This document shows, in pieces, positions 52,301 to 62,900 of a stretch of 64,000 nt of DNA; position 1 is the first letter of the stretch, and the number at the start of each line of letters is the position of its first letter. The notes beneath the pieces are model-generated. The model saw only the letters and a program-made list of their open reading frames with translations. It was not told the DNA's origin and did no database searches. Position numbers and translations under genes: made by a program. The DNA is from Struthio camelus (Eukaryota > Chordata > Aves > Struthioniformes > Struthionidae), in NCBI RefSeq assembly GCF_040807025.1, contig NC_090947.1, positions 10,788,001 through 10,852,000 of the forward strand. The letters run 5' to 3'.

Positions 52301-55300
52301 CCATGACTCATTAATAGTAATGTCTCAGGTTCTGGTTTAAAAGGAAATCTGGGAATTATAAATAGAAGAATAAGAAATGAGAAACAGAATTCAAAAAAAA
52401 ACATCTGTAAGGAGAATGCCTGCTAGAAGTAAAACCAGGAAAACAGATTGCCCATTGATCAAACCTTTTAAAAGCCTAAACATACCATCATCATCATAGT
52501 AAATGCGAACATCTCCTTCTGTTGTGTACATGATTGCATCTATGTCAGCTGCTAAAGCATCCCTGTGGTTGTCAGGAAGCAATGAAATCTTTTCCTTCAA
52601 CACCTTAAGTGCCTAAATTTAGAAAAACTGTAGCTTAGTTTTTTATCAGGAAACTGAAGTAACAATCTTTTCTATTGCAGTTAATAAAAAGAGCTCTATC
52701 ACTGTAACATTTAAATATACAACATAGAGGATGTGAAAAAGCACTTGGGCACTCCCAATCCCAAATTCAGCCCTATTAAAAAAGATCTATTTAATGAGCA
52801 GAATGAAACGCAATGAAACCTAAATATTTAAAAAAATCTTTTAAGAAGTTACTTTGCAGTTTACATGTTGATAGTAAGGCATGTAAGCCTAAAAAATACC
52901 AGTTAAGCTTGCTTCTACAGTCATACTTACACTCTGCCTTCTTTCTGCTGCCTTCTCTCTATAGATATATTCCTTAGGTTTTGATTCAATTATTCCTTAG
53001 TTATCTTTCATAAATTTCTTTGAAAAGCAATTCCATTACCCTTAGGTTCATTTTTGTCATTCAGGGAACCACATTCCCATTGGAAAATGTTTAGAAACTT
53101 GTAAACCAGAAAAGATGGGAAAATCATTGCTTTTAGAGTTAAGTTTCATATGACATTCATAGCCATAGTATATGATTGTCCTAAGGACCTATGCAACTCT
53201 TAAGTAAAATGGGTATGGTGTATGAACTGAACAGGAGCATCACCTCAAACACCACATGAGAAAGTGGGGTCACAAGGAAGGAATAATGAAGCTGTTCAAC
53301 ATTTATTTTTAACTCAGACTTAGTTTTTAGCCTAACTTAAGTTGCCATTTTTGAATAATAAACAAATCCAGAGGTCAAATGGAAGCAAAAGAGGCAATTT
53401 TCACTAGAAGCTATTTTATCTACAAGGAAGAGATACAAAATTCACAAAAAAATGGTCTGGTATCACAGCCTCAGTCAGCTCACGCTCTGGTTACCTGAGG
53501 TCTCTGGATTTATATTAGCTTTGATCACCCAGAGAATTTAAGATGAGCAGAGAAAGAGGAGGTGCTCTTTCAAAAAAACTATAAGAAACAAACTCACATT
53601 TTATTGCTATCTCTGCTCAGAGAGAGAAGACAAGATTGTCCAGTAGGGATGCACTAGAATAGCACCAAATTTTTTGCTGCAAAGGCATGGGTGGCAATAG
53701 GGCAGGTCAAGCTGACATCCAGTAACAGGGCAGACATAGACCTGAAGTAGCTCCTCCACTTGGCTCTGCTGCATCTGCTACCTCCGTCCCCTGGGAAGGC
53801 CAAGACAACTTCAGCAATGAAAAATTCATAAAAAGATAGAACACACAGCACTGATGTTTAACTAGCCAGGTCAGTCACATCCCTGAGATCATGACACAAG
53901 ATTGAGGCCTCCCAGATGAGACCAATAATTGGCCATGTGATCTCTTTGGGGCTGCACACCTATTAGGAAAGCAGGGATGAACAAAAATTCGCCACCTAAA
54001 TCCTGGTGCACCCACCGAGACATTCGACCATACTATTTGCTTATACCAATAGAGGTATGCAACTCTGCCCTCCCTCCAGAATCCATCAACTTCTAACCCT
54101 TTCCAGTACACCAGTCTTCTTGGCATTTGGTCCCTATGTTGAATGGCAAGAGCCATTACAAATATTTTTTTTATACAGTAACTTTAAATTAACTTTCATG
54201 CCTTGAAATTACACATAAAAGTTGCAAGACAAACAGAATTGCCCTGTCCAATGTCAGAATCTTTTTTCTCAAATTATACCAAATTGGTAGCGTCTGCAAA
54301 TACTGACAGGTGGGAACGTATATTATCTCATAACTGAAAATCTATTGGCAGAATAAGAGATGGAAAGCATTTACCTCCTCTGATACAAGTTCTTCCAGCA
54401 GATCAAGTTTACGCTGAGACAGCAGCTTTGAAACAAGAGAAAAGGCCTGCAAAAAAAGATAAATATGTGAACAGATAATTCTAGGTTGGCTTATTTTTCA
54501 GCAAAATCCATCGTCTGCAAGTGGCCCAAATATTCCACGACTGAAGATTTCAATGTTTGCAGTATATGTCATCATTGAAATGCAATCCTTGTGTCTAATT
54601 AAAAAAAAAAATTGATCAAAATATAAGGTTTCTTTTCTATTAAAGAAAGTAATTTGAAAGGTATAATAAATTCAGCTTCATTCAGAGAATCAAGCCCTTT
54701 GAAAACAGGAAAGTAAATGCACAACTTACTAAAAAAGTTACCTATACAACTTGTTTTTATGTGCTCTCTTGGTTAATTCAAACAATCTAAATCTTTCCCG
54801 GTAAATGTTCTGTTCCCCTGCCCCTTTTCCTAGCCCATCTCGGTTTCAGTCAAAACAAAAGTTCAGGCTAATAACAAATGTCTTTATGAGTCTGGGTTAG
54901 TCTCTACACCTCAGGAAACTCAATCTCTCTTTCCTCACCCCCCATTTTGCAGGTACAGCTACGTATGATGATGCCCTTATGTATTCAAAAAGTGTACTTG
55001 TGAAACACTGACAGCATGTTGATCTCTACATTAAAAAAAAAGAATGAGGGCAAGGAAGGACATGCAGTTCTGCATGCACTGCAACTAATTCAATGTGGTT
55101 TTCTTCGTCTCTCTTGATTAGGGATCTCAGGCCTTTTTCAAAAAATAAACTCAATTCAATAACTGAAGTTTCACAGCAGTTAACTCACTAATTTTTATAA
55201 AATTAGCTTTAAGATCTCTACCTCTCTGACTTACTTTGTTGAAAAGGCTCATAGGGTTGAAAAACTTGAAGGAACAAGTATGTGCATCCATTCTATGACT

Positions 55301-56577
55301 GCCTAAGCTTTGCCATCTTAGGAAAACCAGGTAAAAATACATAAGTTTTCCCCTAAAGCATCTGGAAATGCCTTTCTTCATACTATTCTGATAATTTTGG
55401 GATCTGGGAAAATAAAACAAACAAAATCCCAAACTCAACCTCAAAAACAAAAAGCACACCTCTGACTATTCTCAATTCTTCCAAAAGGCCAAAAAGTTGA
55501 GCACTTGTTTTACACTCAAGTACCTACTGAATGCATATGCATTTAACTTAACATTTAACTTAAAGTTAAAGAAGGTCTCTACAGTGAATTCAACAGACTT
55601 CAAATGATGTCAGCACCAAAGATCAACCAAGCCAAGGCTGCTCTAGGGTGCTGTCTATAGGGTGGAGTCCAAAGAACAGAAATCAGTACAAATTTTTCCT
55701 CAAGAAAGGCAAACACTTCTCATGTTACTGTAGTACTACCTCAGGAGACTCACTAGAGCCACATTTTCAGCTCTGTCATAATAACATGGTCTCAGAACAT
55801 CTCATTCTGCATATAAAATATATGAGATTCCCTTGCTATGACTCCAGAAGCTGAAAAAGGAGATGCACACACACACCTATCTCTGCTGACCAGCAGTACA
55901 AAGTTTAACAGAGCGCTCAAGAGGGCCATGTATCTCTATACTGCCAGACACCTGGCATAAACCAGTACCTTTTGTTGCCAAGACATTGTTCCATTTTAGC
56001 AGCATAATTTCAAATGTGTATTGGGAACCAGGGGAGAAGTCTAGCACGTGAACACAGCCTTCTTGCACAGCGACGTGGTACCACCAGCCATAGCTGCCCA
56101 CCTGCCCTCCCGGCTGCCCGGTGACCCCCGGGGCCGCGCCCCCGCATGCGAGGGGGCCTCAGTCCCACACATGGGCCGAGCCCCCGCACAGGCAGCCCCG
56201 GCCGGCTCTGTCGCCGGCCCGGCCCCGCCGAGGAGCGGCAGGAGCCTCACCTGCTTGGCCCCTCGCGTGAACTCCTCGATGCTGAAGTCCTGGTCGAAGT
56301 AGAGGCGGATGAGGAGATAATAGAAGCGGGTGCGGAGCCACATGACGGGGCTGGTGATCCTCACGACCACCACCTTCCGCTGCGGCCCGTCAGCCCCCGG
56401 CCCGCGCCCCTCGCTGCTGGCGAACCGCACGGCGGGCGGCAGCAGGCGGAGCCCCGCCGCCGGCAGCAGGGCCGCGGCGGGCAGCGGCCTCGGGGCCCGG
56501 CCCCCCGCCGGCGCCAGCGGCACGGCGAGCGCGCGCACGAGCCAACGGCCGCGCCGGGAGGCCGCGCACAGCGCCAT
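49273..56577 (-). CDS. MAIP1: MAIP1, matrix AAA peptidase interacting protein 1; complete five-exon coding span
   Basis: The coding exons are, in order, 56251-56577, 54375-54446, 52486-52612, 51269-51419 and 49273-49351, giving 756 nt or 251 residues plus stop. Every intron is GT-AG and every junction keeps the frame. In the family's known role, the protein sits on the matrix side of the inner mitochondrial membrane. It binds the m-AAA protease subunit AFG3L2 and helps newly imported EMRE (SMDT1) reach the membrane instead of being degraded, so it supports assembly of the calcium uniporter. Residues 1-55 have no Asp or Glu and many Arg and Ala, as in a mitochondrial presequence. A Tim44/MRPL45-like fold is expected from about residue 70 to the end. 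The known human protein is about 40 residues longer, which I attribute to its more variable N-terminal part. Introns are 1804, 1762, 1066 and 1917 bp, and I see no other gene in them. The gene is head-to-head with TYW5. The identification is by recognition of the sequence pattern and of the gene pair. Confidence 0.95.
49551..49605. repeat. Amniote palindromic repeat fragment just past MAIP1 exon 5, in intron 4
   Basis: GGAGTCTTTCCACTGACTTC, then TTTTGGCTCAGATCCC, resembles GGAGTCTTGCCATTGACTTC-AATGGG-GGATCAGGCCC. It lies inside MAIP1 intron 4, antisense context not informative. Confidence 0.45.
51269..51419 (-). CDS. MAIP1: MAIP1 exon 4 (Gly176 to residue 225, two bases of Glu226)
   Basis: A 151-nt exon. 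The acceptor CCAACAG leaves two bases (GA) that complete the split Gly. The reading is RKFVSILMRFWYLNGANLPD, then EVPGETKVFQIMFGDE, and it ends HLLTANY plus GA before gtaagtg. This is the core beta-rich part of the Tim44-like domain. Phase agrees on both sides. Confidence 0.95.
52486..52612 (-). CDS. MAIP1: MAIP1 exon 3 (residues 134-175 plus first base of Gly176)
   Basis: A 127-nt exon that starts in phase 0 after AAATTTAG and ends one base into a Gly codon before gtatgt. The product runs from ALKVLKEKISLLPDNHRDAL through the conserved block ADIDAIMYTTEGDVRIYYDD. The acidic end, Asp-Asp-Asp-Gly, leads into the next exon. This is one of the best conserved parts of the protein and was a main reason for the identification. 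Confidence 0.95.
54375..54446 (-). CDS. MAIP1: MAIP1 exon 2 (residues 110-133)
   Basis: A 72-nt phase 0/0 exon of 24 codons, reading AFSLVSKLLSQRKLDLLEEL and ending VSEE. The acceptor is a T-rich tract plus GCAG, and the donor is GAGGAG followed by gtaaatg. The heptad-like Leu spacing suggests an amphipathic helix. The exon joins exons 1 and 3 in frame and matches the family's helix that follows the FTRGAKQ block. Confidence 0.93.
56251..56577 (-). CDS. MAIP1: MAIP1 exon 1 (residues 1-109): presequence and start of the matrix domain
   Basis: The start is the ATG at 56575-56577 in good context (G at -3, G at +4). It is the first in-frame ATG after an in-frame TAG at 56623-56625, so a longer AUG-started N-terminus within this exon is excluded. 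An in-frame TTG at 56599-56601 would add eight residues, but nothing supports its use. The first acidic residue is Glu56. The stretch VRFASS near residue 50 (Arg51-Phe52 before Ala53) fits a processing-peptidase site. The conserved block begins at about residue 68 (KVVVVRITSP) and runs through MWLRTRFYYLLIRLYFDQDF. The donor follows GCCAAGCAG exactly at a codon boundary (phase 0). The exon is very GC-rich because it lies in the CpG island. Confidence 0.95.
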
Positions 56578-56912
56578 AGCCGCAGCCCTCCCCGCCGCCA
56601 ACCCGCCCGGCCGGGGCCCTGCCTAGCGCGCTCGGGGGGAAACAGAGCCGCCTCCGCTAGTTCCCCCGCCACGGGGGGACCCGGCGCAACCGGCGGGTCT
56701 GGATCGCGCTCGCTCGGCGGAGCGCACAGTGTCGCGCAGCCGCCCGCGTCTCCCGCCTCGCGACGCCCTCCGCAGGGCTCTCTGCCGGAGAAAGCCTGAA
56801 TTCACTGTCTCCCCGGCCCTTACCGAACGGGGTGAGGGGAACGATTGTGCGCGACTCCCTCTTTCCGGGGGCTGGCGGCAGACGGACACGCTTCACCGTC
56901 GCGGAAGCGGCC
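56578..56912. promoter_or_regulatory. Bidirectional promoter between MAIP1 and TYW5 start codons
   Basis: Only 335 bp separate the two divergent ATGs, so both 5' UTRs and the core promoter must share this space. I see no TATA box at a sensible position. Candidate sites are ETS-type CGGAAG at 56902-56907 and its reverse form TTCCGG at 56863-56868, plus GC boxes of the CCCGCCC type near 56602. This matches the usual make-up of CpG-island bidirectional promoters. The exact transcription starts cannot be read from the sequence. Confidence 0.85.
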
Positions 56913-56999
56913 ATGGAGCAGCGGGGGCAGTCGGTGGAGCTGGTGACGAGTCTGGCCGGGGTCACGCGGGAGCGGTTCTTGCGGGACATCTACCCCCGG
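56913..56999 (+). CDS. TYW5: TYW5 exon 1 (residues 1-29)
   Basis: The ATG lies in an excellent context, GCGGCCATGG. The 29 codons read [20 protein letters not shown] and then RFLRDIYPR, followed by the donor gtacgg at a codon boundary. The GV(T/S)RE-F-YP pattern is the usual start of the family and is three residues longer than the human version. The frame stays open a short way upstream but contains no ATG, only a GTG at 56832, so this ATG is preferred. Confidence 0.94.
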
Positions 57000-59900
57000 G
57001 TACGGCTCTGTCCGCACCTTCCTACCCCGCCGGTAGCGGCTCCGGACCGGCGGGGTGCCGCTGGGCGAAGCGCAGGGCTTCTCTGGCCTCGGGCCCTGGG
57101 AGGCACCTGGGCGACGGTAGAGTCGCTCCTCCCGCCCGCAACGGCTGTGCGCGCGGCTGGGGCCGGGGCGGTAACGGCCGCTGTGGGGGCGCGCGCCGGC
57201 GGCGGGAAGGGTGTAACGGCCGCTGTGGGGGAGCGGCGGGAAGGTGGGGAGTGATGAGAGTGGGGATTTCGGGGGTCCTGCCGTTGCTGATGAACCCGTG
57301 TTGGCCTAGTAAAGAGCAGACAAACTCTTCTTACCGGCTTGGGGAGACAAAGGGCCTTATCTAGCAGTAAAATGTAGTGCAGGCAAGCCCTAGAAATCTC
57401 TGCACAGACCTCTGCTTCCCTCATGGAGAAGGATAATGAAATTAGGGTTCTGCTCCTTCCAAGGAGATTTTTTTTTTAATCCACATCTTTTTTTTTTTTT
57501 TTTTTTATTCCCCACAGGGAGTTGCTTGCAAACAAGATGCATCTTTAGGTATCTTGCTTAAAACTGGGGATGAAATAGATCTACTATCCTTTATGAAAAT
57601 ATGTGTGTTTTTCTAGTAGTAAAAGTTACTTACAGAAAATAAAGGTACTCTCCAAAGCAGTTAATCAGAGAAGGATTCAACAAATGAAAGGAAATGGTTT
57701 GGGTTAGTACTGTAGCAGCCTGGTACTAAAGATAATCAATCAGTTTTGGTTTTGATATCTTTCATAGCAGGCACCACGATTCATTAAAATAACTGTAGGT
57801 GTAGGAGCAAGGAATCTCTGGTGGCTAACCAGTTCCCATATACGGAATAACCCAAGCAGTTGATCTATCTGTGACTTATTTTCTTTAATGCCAGTTAGAA
57901 AACATGTGTGACTACCATTTCTTTTTCTTGTCAGCTGCTTCCTTTTTCTCCAAGGTCCTGATTCAAAGCAAAAGAGTGTTTCTACTGATGTTTTGTATGC
58001 ACTGAATCAAACCTATTCATGGTTGTCAGCATCAATGACCCTTAAAAATGGGTGGAAAGAGCTTCTTTCTTGAGAAAATACAGCACCACAGCAGCCCACA
58101 AACTACACTGTTAATGTATGGTCTTATATCTGTTTTCTGCTAGGCTCTGGCTAGAATGGCTAAACTTAGCCTAGCTAGATAGAGCCACGGAAGAGTGGCT
58201 GTAGAATATACTGAGAGTTAAAGCTGTCTTTACCTCTCCGTATCATTGCCTTTCCCACTATGGAAGAGCATGCAGTAAATAGAGAAACAGTCTCATGATT
58301 TGCTGTATTTTCTTTCAACATTCTGGATTCTGATTCATGCAGTTATTCAGTTGTAACTTTGTGCTGCAGGTCCTGGTACTCAGCGGAGTTGTTTGTGCGT
58401 ACTTAGTCTGAAAAACTAATTCTGGATTTTTTTGCTGGATGCTACAATCATTTCACAATTTTTGTTTGTTTGCTTCCTTAGCGAAAGCCAGTAGTGCTGA
58501 AAGGGATAGAACTGGGTACTTGCACAACCAAATGGACAGTGGATTACCTGAGCCAAGCAGAAGGATCTAAAGAAGTAAAGATTCATGTTTCTACAGTGCC
58601 ACAGATGGATTTCCTCAGTAAGAACTTTATATATAGGTACTTCATTCCAAGGCCTCTCGTATTTAAATGCATGTGCCTTTAAGAATTACACTAATCGGTT
58701 TGAGGGTAGGAGGGTGAAGATACTTTATTGTGAAAAATTCAAACTAAGTATCAAATTACTGTCCTTGATTTCCCACTCTTCTCTTCATTTCACAAATATC
58801 TCAATACTATAAATAAATGCTACAGTGTGATAGGAGAGGCCAAAGAGTGTCTTAAAAAAGGTTAACGTGGATAAGTGATGTAAAGAGATTTTGACAGAAC
58901 AATCTTGGAGGAAATTTGAGCCTGTCATTTCCTGGCATAAATAAGAAACTTGATTCTAGATAGTATGCTATTTTGCTTTAATTATATGGTGTCTTTTCAA
59001 TGTTATTGAATAGTGCTAGTTTCTGACAAATATTGCGCCTGAAATGGCGTTTGGCAGGCATGCTATTCCAGTGTGTTTACTCTAGAGGGATGTTACTAAT
59101 TAAAAAGCAAACTCTTTTCAAAGTTAGCATGTGCAGTCCTCAATGTGTTCAAACTACTGGACACCACACGTTTTACCAGCCCTTTAATCTTGATATGGGT
59201 CTTACAGACTCCTGGTCTCCTTCAAAGTTACTCTCATGTAGCTTGCCAAAACATTTCTTTAGAGTTCATCTCATCTCAGTCATTGTGTTATTGTTCTTCA
59301 AGGGTAAATGCCTTTATTTTAGTTGTCATTTGTTTTCCTTAAGTGGGAACAAGATATGTTCGATCTGTTACAATTTTAAGAAAGCAGAAGCATGTGCCGT
59401 AAGTGTAAACAAACCAGAAGTCTGTGCAAGTGGGGGGAAAAACACCATATAATCCTGCTCATTTTATATTCTGCTCGTATGAACGCTGAACTTCTGAACC
59501 TTTGAAATAAGATTATACTTGAATGAATTTGTCTTACCTCCATATTTCCGTACCTCTCCCCTCACCCATTTTGTTTCTTATTATAAAATCTCTTACAGTG
59601 AGATTCACAGACATACAGCTGATCAGGTATGTTAGGTATATAGAGGTGCTCTGGTGGCGCTTCCTTCTGGCAGGTGTTAGGAATTAAAGACTTTCATCTA
59701 CTTCACGAAAAATTTAGAAAGTGTGGAGACTTTCCATAGCAAATCTCCTTTTCTAATCTGAAGGGGGAGTAAGTAGATCTAGAAGAGCAGAAACACTGAA
59801 GACTTCACATGCAGCTTCATGATTTTAAACTGATGTGAGTACCACGGCAGTCCCACTGTGAGTTGCCTGATTCTACCCACTTTTTTATGTTGGTTTTGTC

Positions 59901-62900
59901 ACTCACCCAACCACTGTGTGAGCTGGTGCAGTGGTTTTTTCCTGCTGTTTTAGCATCCTGAGAAGGTTCACCAAGTGGTCAGATGAGTGCCAGTGCTACC
60001 ACAATGGAGATAAGATGACTAGGGGGGACAGCAAGGGCAGAAAAATGGCAGGACCAGCTTGCATCAATTTAAGCTGCAGTGGAAGTACACTCACAGCTGA
60101 TGATGTGATTTGGAGAGGTGTAAGGAACAAAGTTTCTTTTTCCTTCAGCAGCAGGTGTAAGTGGGCAGGATATAACAGCTCAGCTGACATCAGATTTTTT
60201 TTTTCTCTCCTGTTGCCTCAAGTGGTTACTGGATTTGACTATATTGCAAAAAAGCTTAAAATGACATGTTTTTAGAGAAGTGGTCTAAGTACTGTCAGAT
60301 GAAGGCCATGTTCTGGCAGGAGAGGAAGTGGAGGGTCGTGAATAATTTTACTTGAGGAGGAGAGTTTCTTCTTAACCGTCAGTACATAGCGGTTGCTCTG
60401 AAATTTGAGATGGATGTTTACATGCAATATAGCCATTAGGCAGTGCCATTTAGAGTGAGATGGTGACTTGAGTGAATGTATCATCTTGGGAAGAAACTCT
60501 TCACTAGTGAGAAATTAGAATTCTAAAATAATGTCCATGGTGTGACTGTGTCTCTTAGGAGCTTGTAAATCGTTTTCATATTTTGCCCAGTCTGATTTTA
60601 GTCATATGGAAAATACCTCCCTTTGCTTTGGTTTGTTATGAAAAGTAGTCACTTAAGTATAGATGCATGAGCAACAAGACAGAGAACTGTAACTTGAATG
60701 GTTCTTGTGGATAGCAAAACATTCATAGCAATGAATATATGTTGTATTATATGTGCTTGGTTTACCGCCCAGCCATCAACCGAGGTCAAAAACTGTAATT
60801 CTTATGAAAAGCTCCTATTATTTGCACAAATATGTAAAGCTGTTACTGACTTCAGAGGTACAGTCTCTAATGGCTACTGATATTTTTTTAAAACTTCTGA
60901 AACTGTATTTAATAGATTCCAAGAAAACTGTAAATAAGCCACTGAAAAAAACCAAACTTCCTGCATTTTCCTGAGCTGAGGCAGCATTTATAAAAAAAAA
61001 AAAATGAAAGAAAGTTTTATATATCTGCAAATGGAGATAGATATCTGTGTTCACATATAAATTAAAAGCAGAAATGTATGTATTTAAACATATGTATATC
61101 ACCCATAATTATTGTCGTACTCTATTTAGAGTGGTCTAGTTTTTCTTTTGTCTTTTTCCTGGTAAGGTTCAGCTTCCGTTTATACACCTAAAAGCGTTTT
61201 GGATCCAGTGGCTCCCCTTCAGCCTAGCAGCAGTGTTCTTGGTGCTGAGCTTTTTTGCAAATTTACAGAAATGGGCAACAAACAAGCCCAAAAATGACAT
61301 CCTTTTAGAGAAACGATCTATCTAATCCAGTATTATCAGGTGTAGGCCAGAGTTTGAATTTCATTTACTCTAAAGATCTTTTTTGCTCTGTGACTCAGAC
61401 CATTGAGACCCCTTAAGCTCAGGGGGATCTTATCAATATATATAAATACCTGATGGGGTGGTATAAAGAAAATGGAGCCAGACTTCTTGAGGTGCCTAGT
61501 GACAGGACAAGAGGCAATGGGCACAAATTGAAATAAATGAAATTAAACTTAAGCATTCAAAAAACCCTTTTTACTTGTTGAACACTGGAACAGGTTGCCC
61601 AGAGAGGATGTGGAGTCTCTGTCCTTGGAGATATTCAAAACCTTACTGGATGGTCTGCTCTAATTGACCTGCTTTGAGCAGGTGGGTTGGACTAGATGGT
61701 CTCCAGAGGTCCCTTTCAACCTCAACAATTACATGATTCTGTGACTCTGTTTGGATCTATAGTGGGACTATAAAGCAGAGAGGTTTGTAAATGTACGATT
61801 TTTATCTTAAAAAAAGATTCACACTCACTGCAAACACTGATTAGTCACCACGTTTAAAAAGAAAAAAGTTGCATTTTTTGCTACTCTAGTTGTGGTAAGA
61901 GAGCTTATGATTTTAAATTCTGTATTTAAATCATGTCTGGTTGCCTTGATTCATTGTATGAATTTTAATGTTTATGTTTCAGAACTCTGCCTTTTGATGT
62001 ATTTGTACAGAGAGCAGCTGAAGTCAAACACACAGAGTACTTTCTGTCTGAGGTAATTTGCTTAGTGCCACAGTTTCTTCCATCAGTTATTCTGCCGGTA
62101 TGTGGAGGGAAAAAGATGACTTGTAATTTAAGGTCTCATTCCAATAAAGCCCTTGATCTTAAATATAACTGTTTGATGTGGCTTGGAGCCAGAGAAGAAA
62201 AAGCTTTCCTTGGAAATTATTTTATAAGTATAATATGGTTAACTTCAGTGGTCCTGTTCCTGTTATCAAAGATAGTTTACATGAACAAAAGTTCCAGCCC
62301 CAAATTCAGAAATCAAACCTTGCTTTAAAATGTGTATAATGTAGGTGTGTTGAAAAAATATGTCATGCAGATATTTTAGTTTGACTGTATCTGCCATCAA
62401 AATATGAATATAGAAATATTGTGACATGATTGTTGAGAAGCATATGTGGGGCTACCTTTACAAGAGAGTGTTCAAAATACTGATTTTTCAGATAACTGTG
62501 ACTAAGGAAGTGAAAAGTTCTGAATGCAAACATGCATTTCATCCTTTACGTATATAAGAAGCAGTAAGTTTTGAAGTCAATTGTAGTGGCTTCCTGCCTC
62601 AGTGTTCTGAAGAGCTTAAGTTAAAATTCATGCTTACTTTGAATCCATCCGGGAAAGAGCAATACTGAAGCAGATGTCGGGTTGTGGCTTTTAACTCTCC
62701 CCCGCCTCACTCTTCTGCTCTCAGTTAATCAACATATTTTTTTTCATTGCTCGAGATCAACAGCAGAGAGCAGTAGTGAAAAGGCAGGATAACAAAGTAG
62801 CTGAAGTTGGGGGTGCCACTTATGTGCATCATATTTTAATGAAGCCCTACATTAGATTAATGAGAAGCAGGTTCTTTCTTTAAGTGTCTTTGTAATTTAT

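Larger units (their letters stand above)
56090..57260. promoter_or_regulatory. CpG island over the MAIP1/TYW5 start region
   Basis: A sharply bounded stretch of very high G+C with dense CpG inside an AT-rich window. It covers MAIP1 exon 1, the intergenic gap, TYW5 exon 1 and the start of TYW5 intron 1. Such islands mark broadly expressed promoters in vertebrates. Long open frames inside it on both strands are a by-product of the lack of A/T-rich stop codons and should not be read as genes. Confidence 0.9.

Noticed and set aside
56599-56601. In-frame TTG as an upstream MAIP1 start
   Set aside because: A non-AUG start with no support. The ATG at 56575-56577 has a good context and gives a normal presequence.
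56146-56799. 217-codon plus-strand open frame and other long frames (to 144 codons) in the 56-57.4 kb island
   Set aside because: They overlap MAIP1 exon 1 and the promoter in antisense or wrong frame. GC-rich sequence lacks stop codons, and the products are low-complexity Arg/Pro/Ala/Gly strings.
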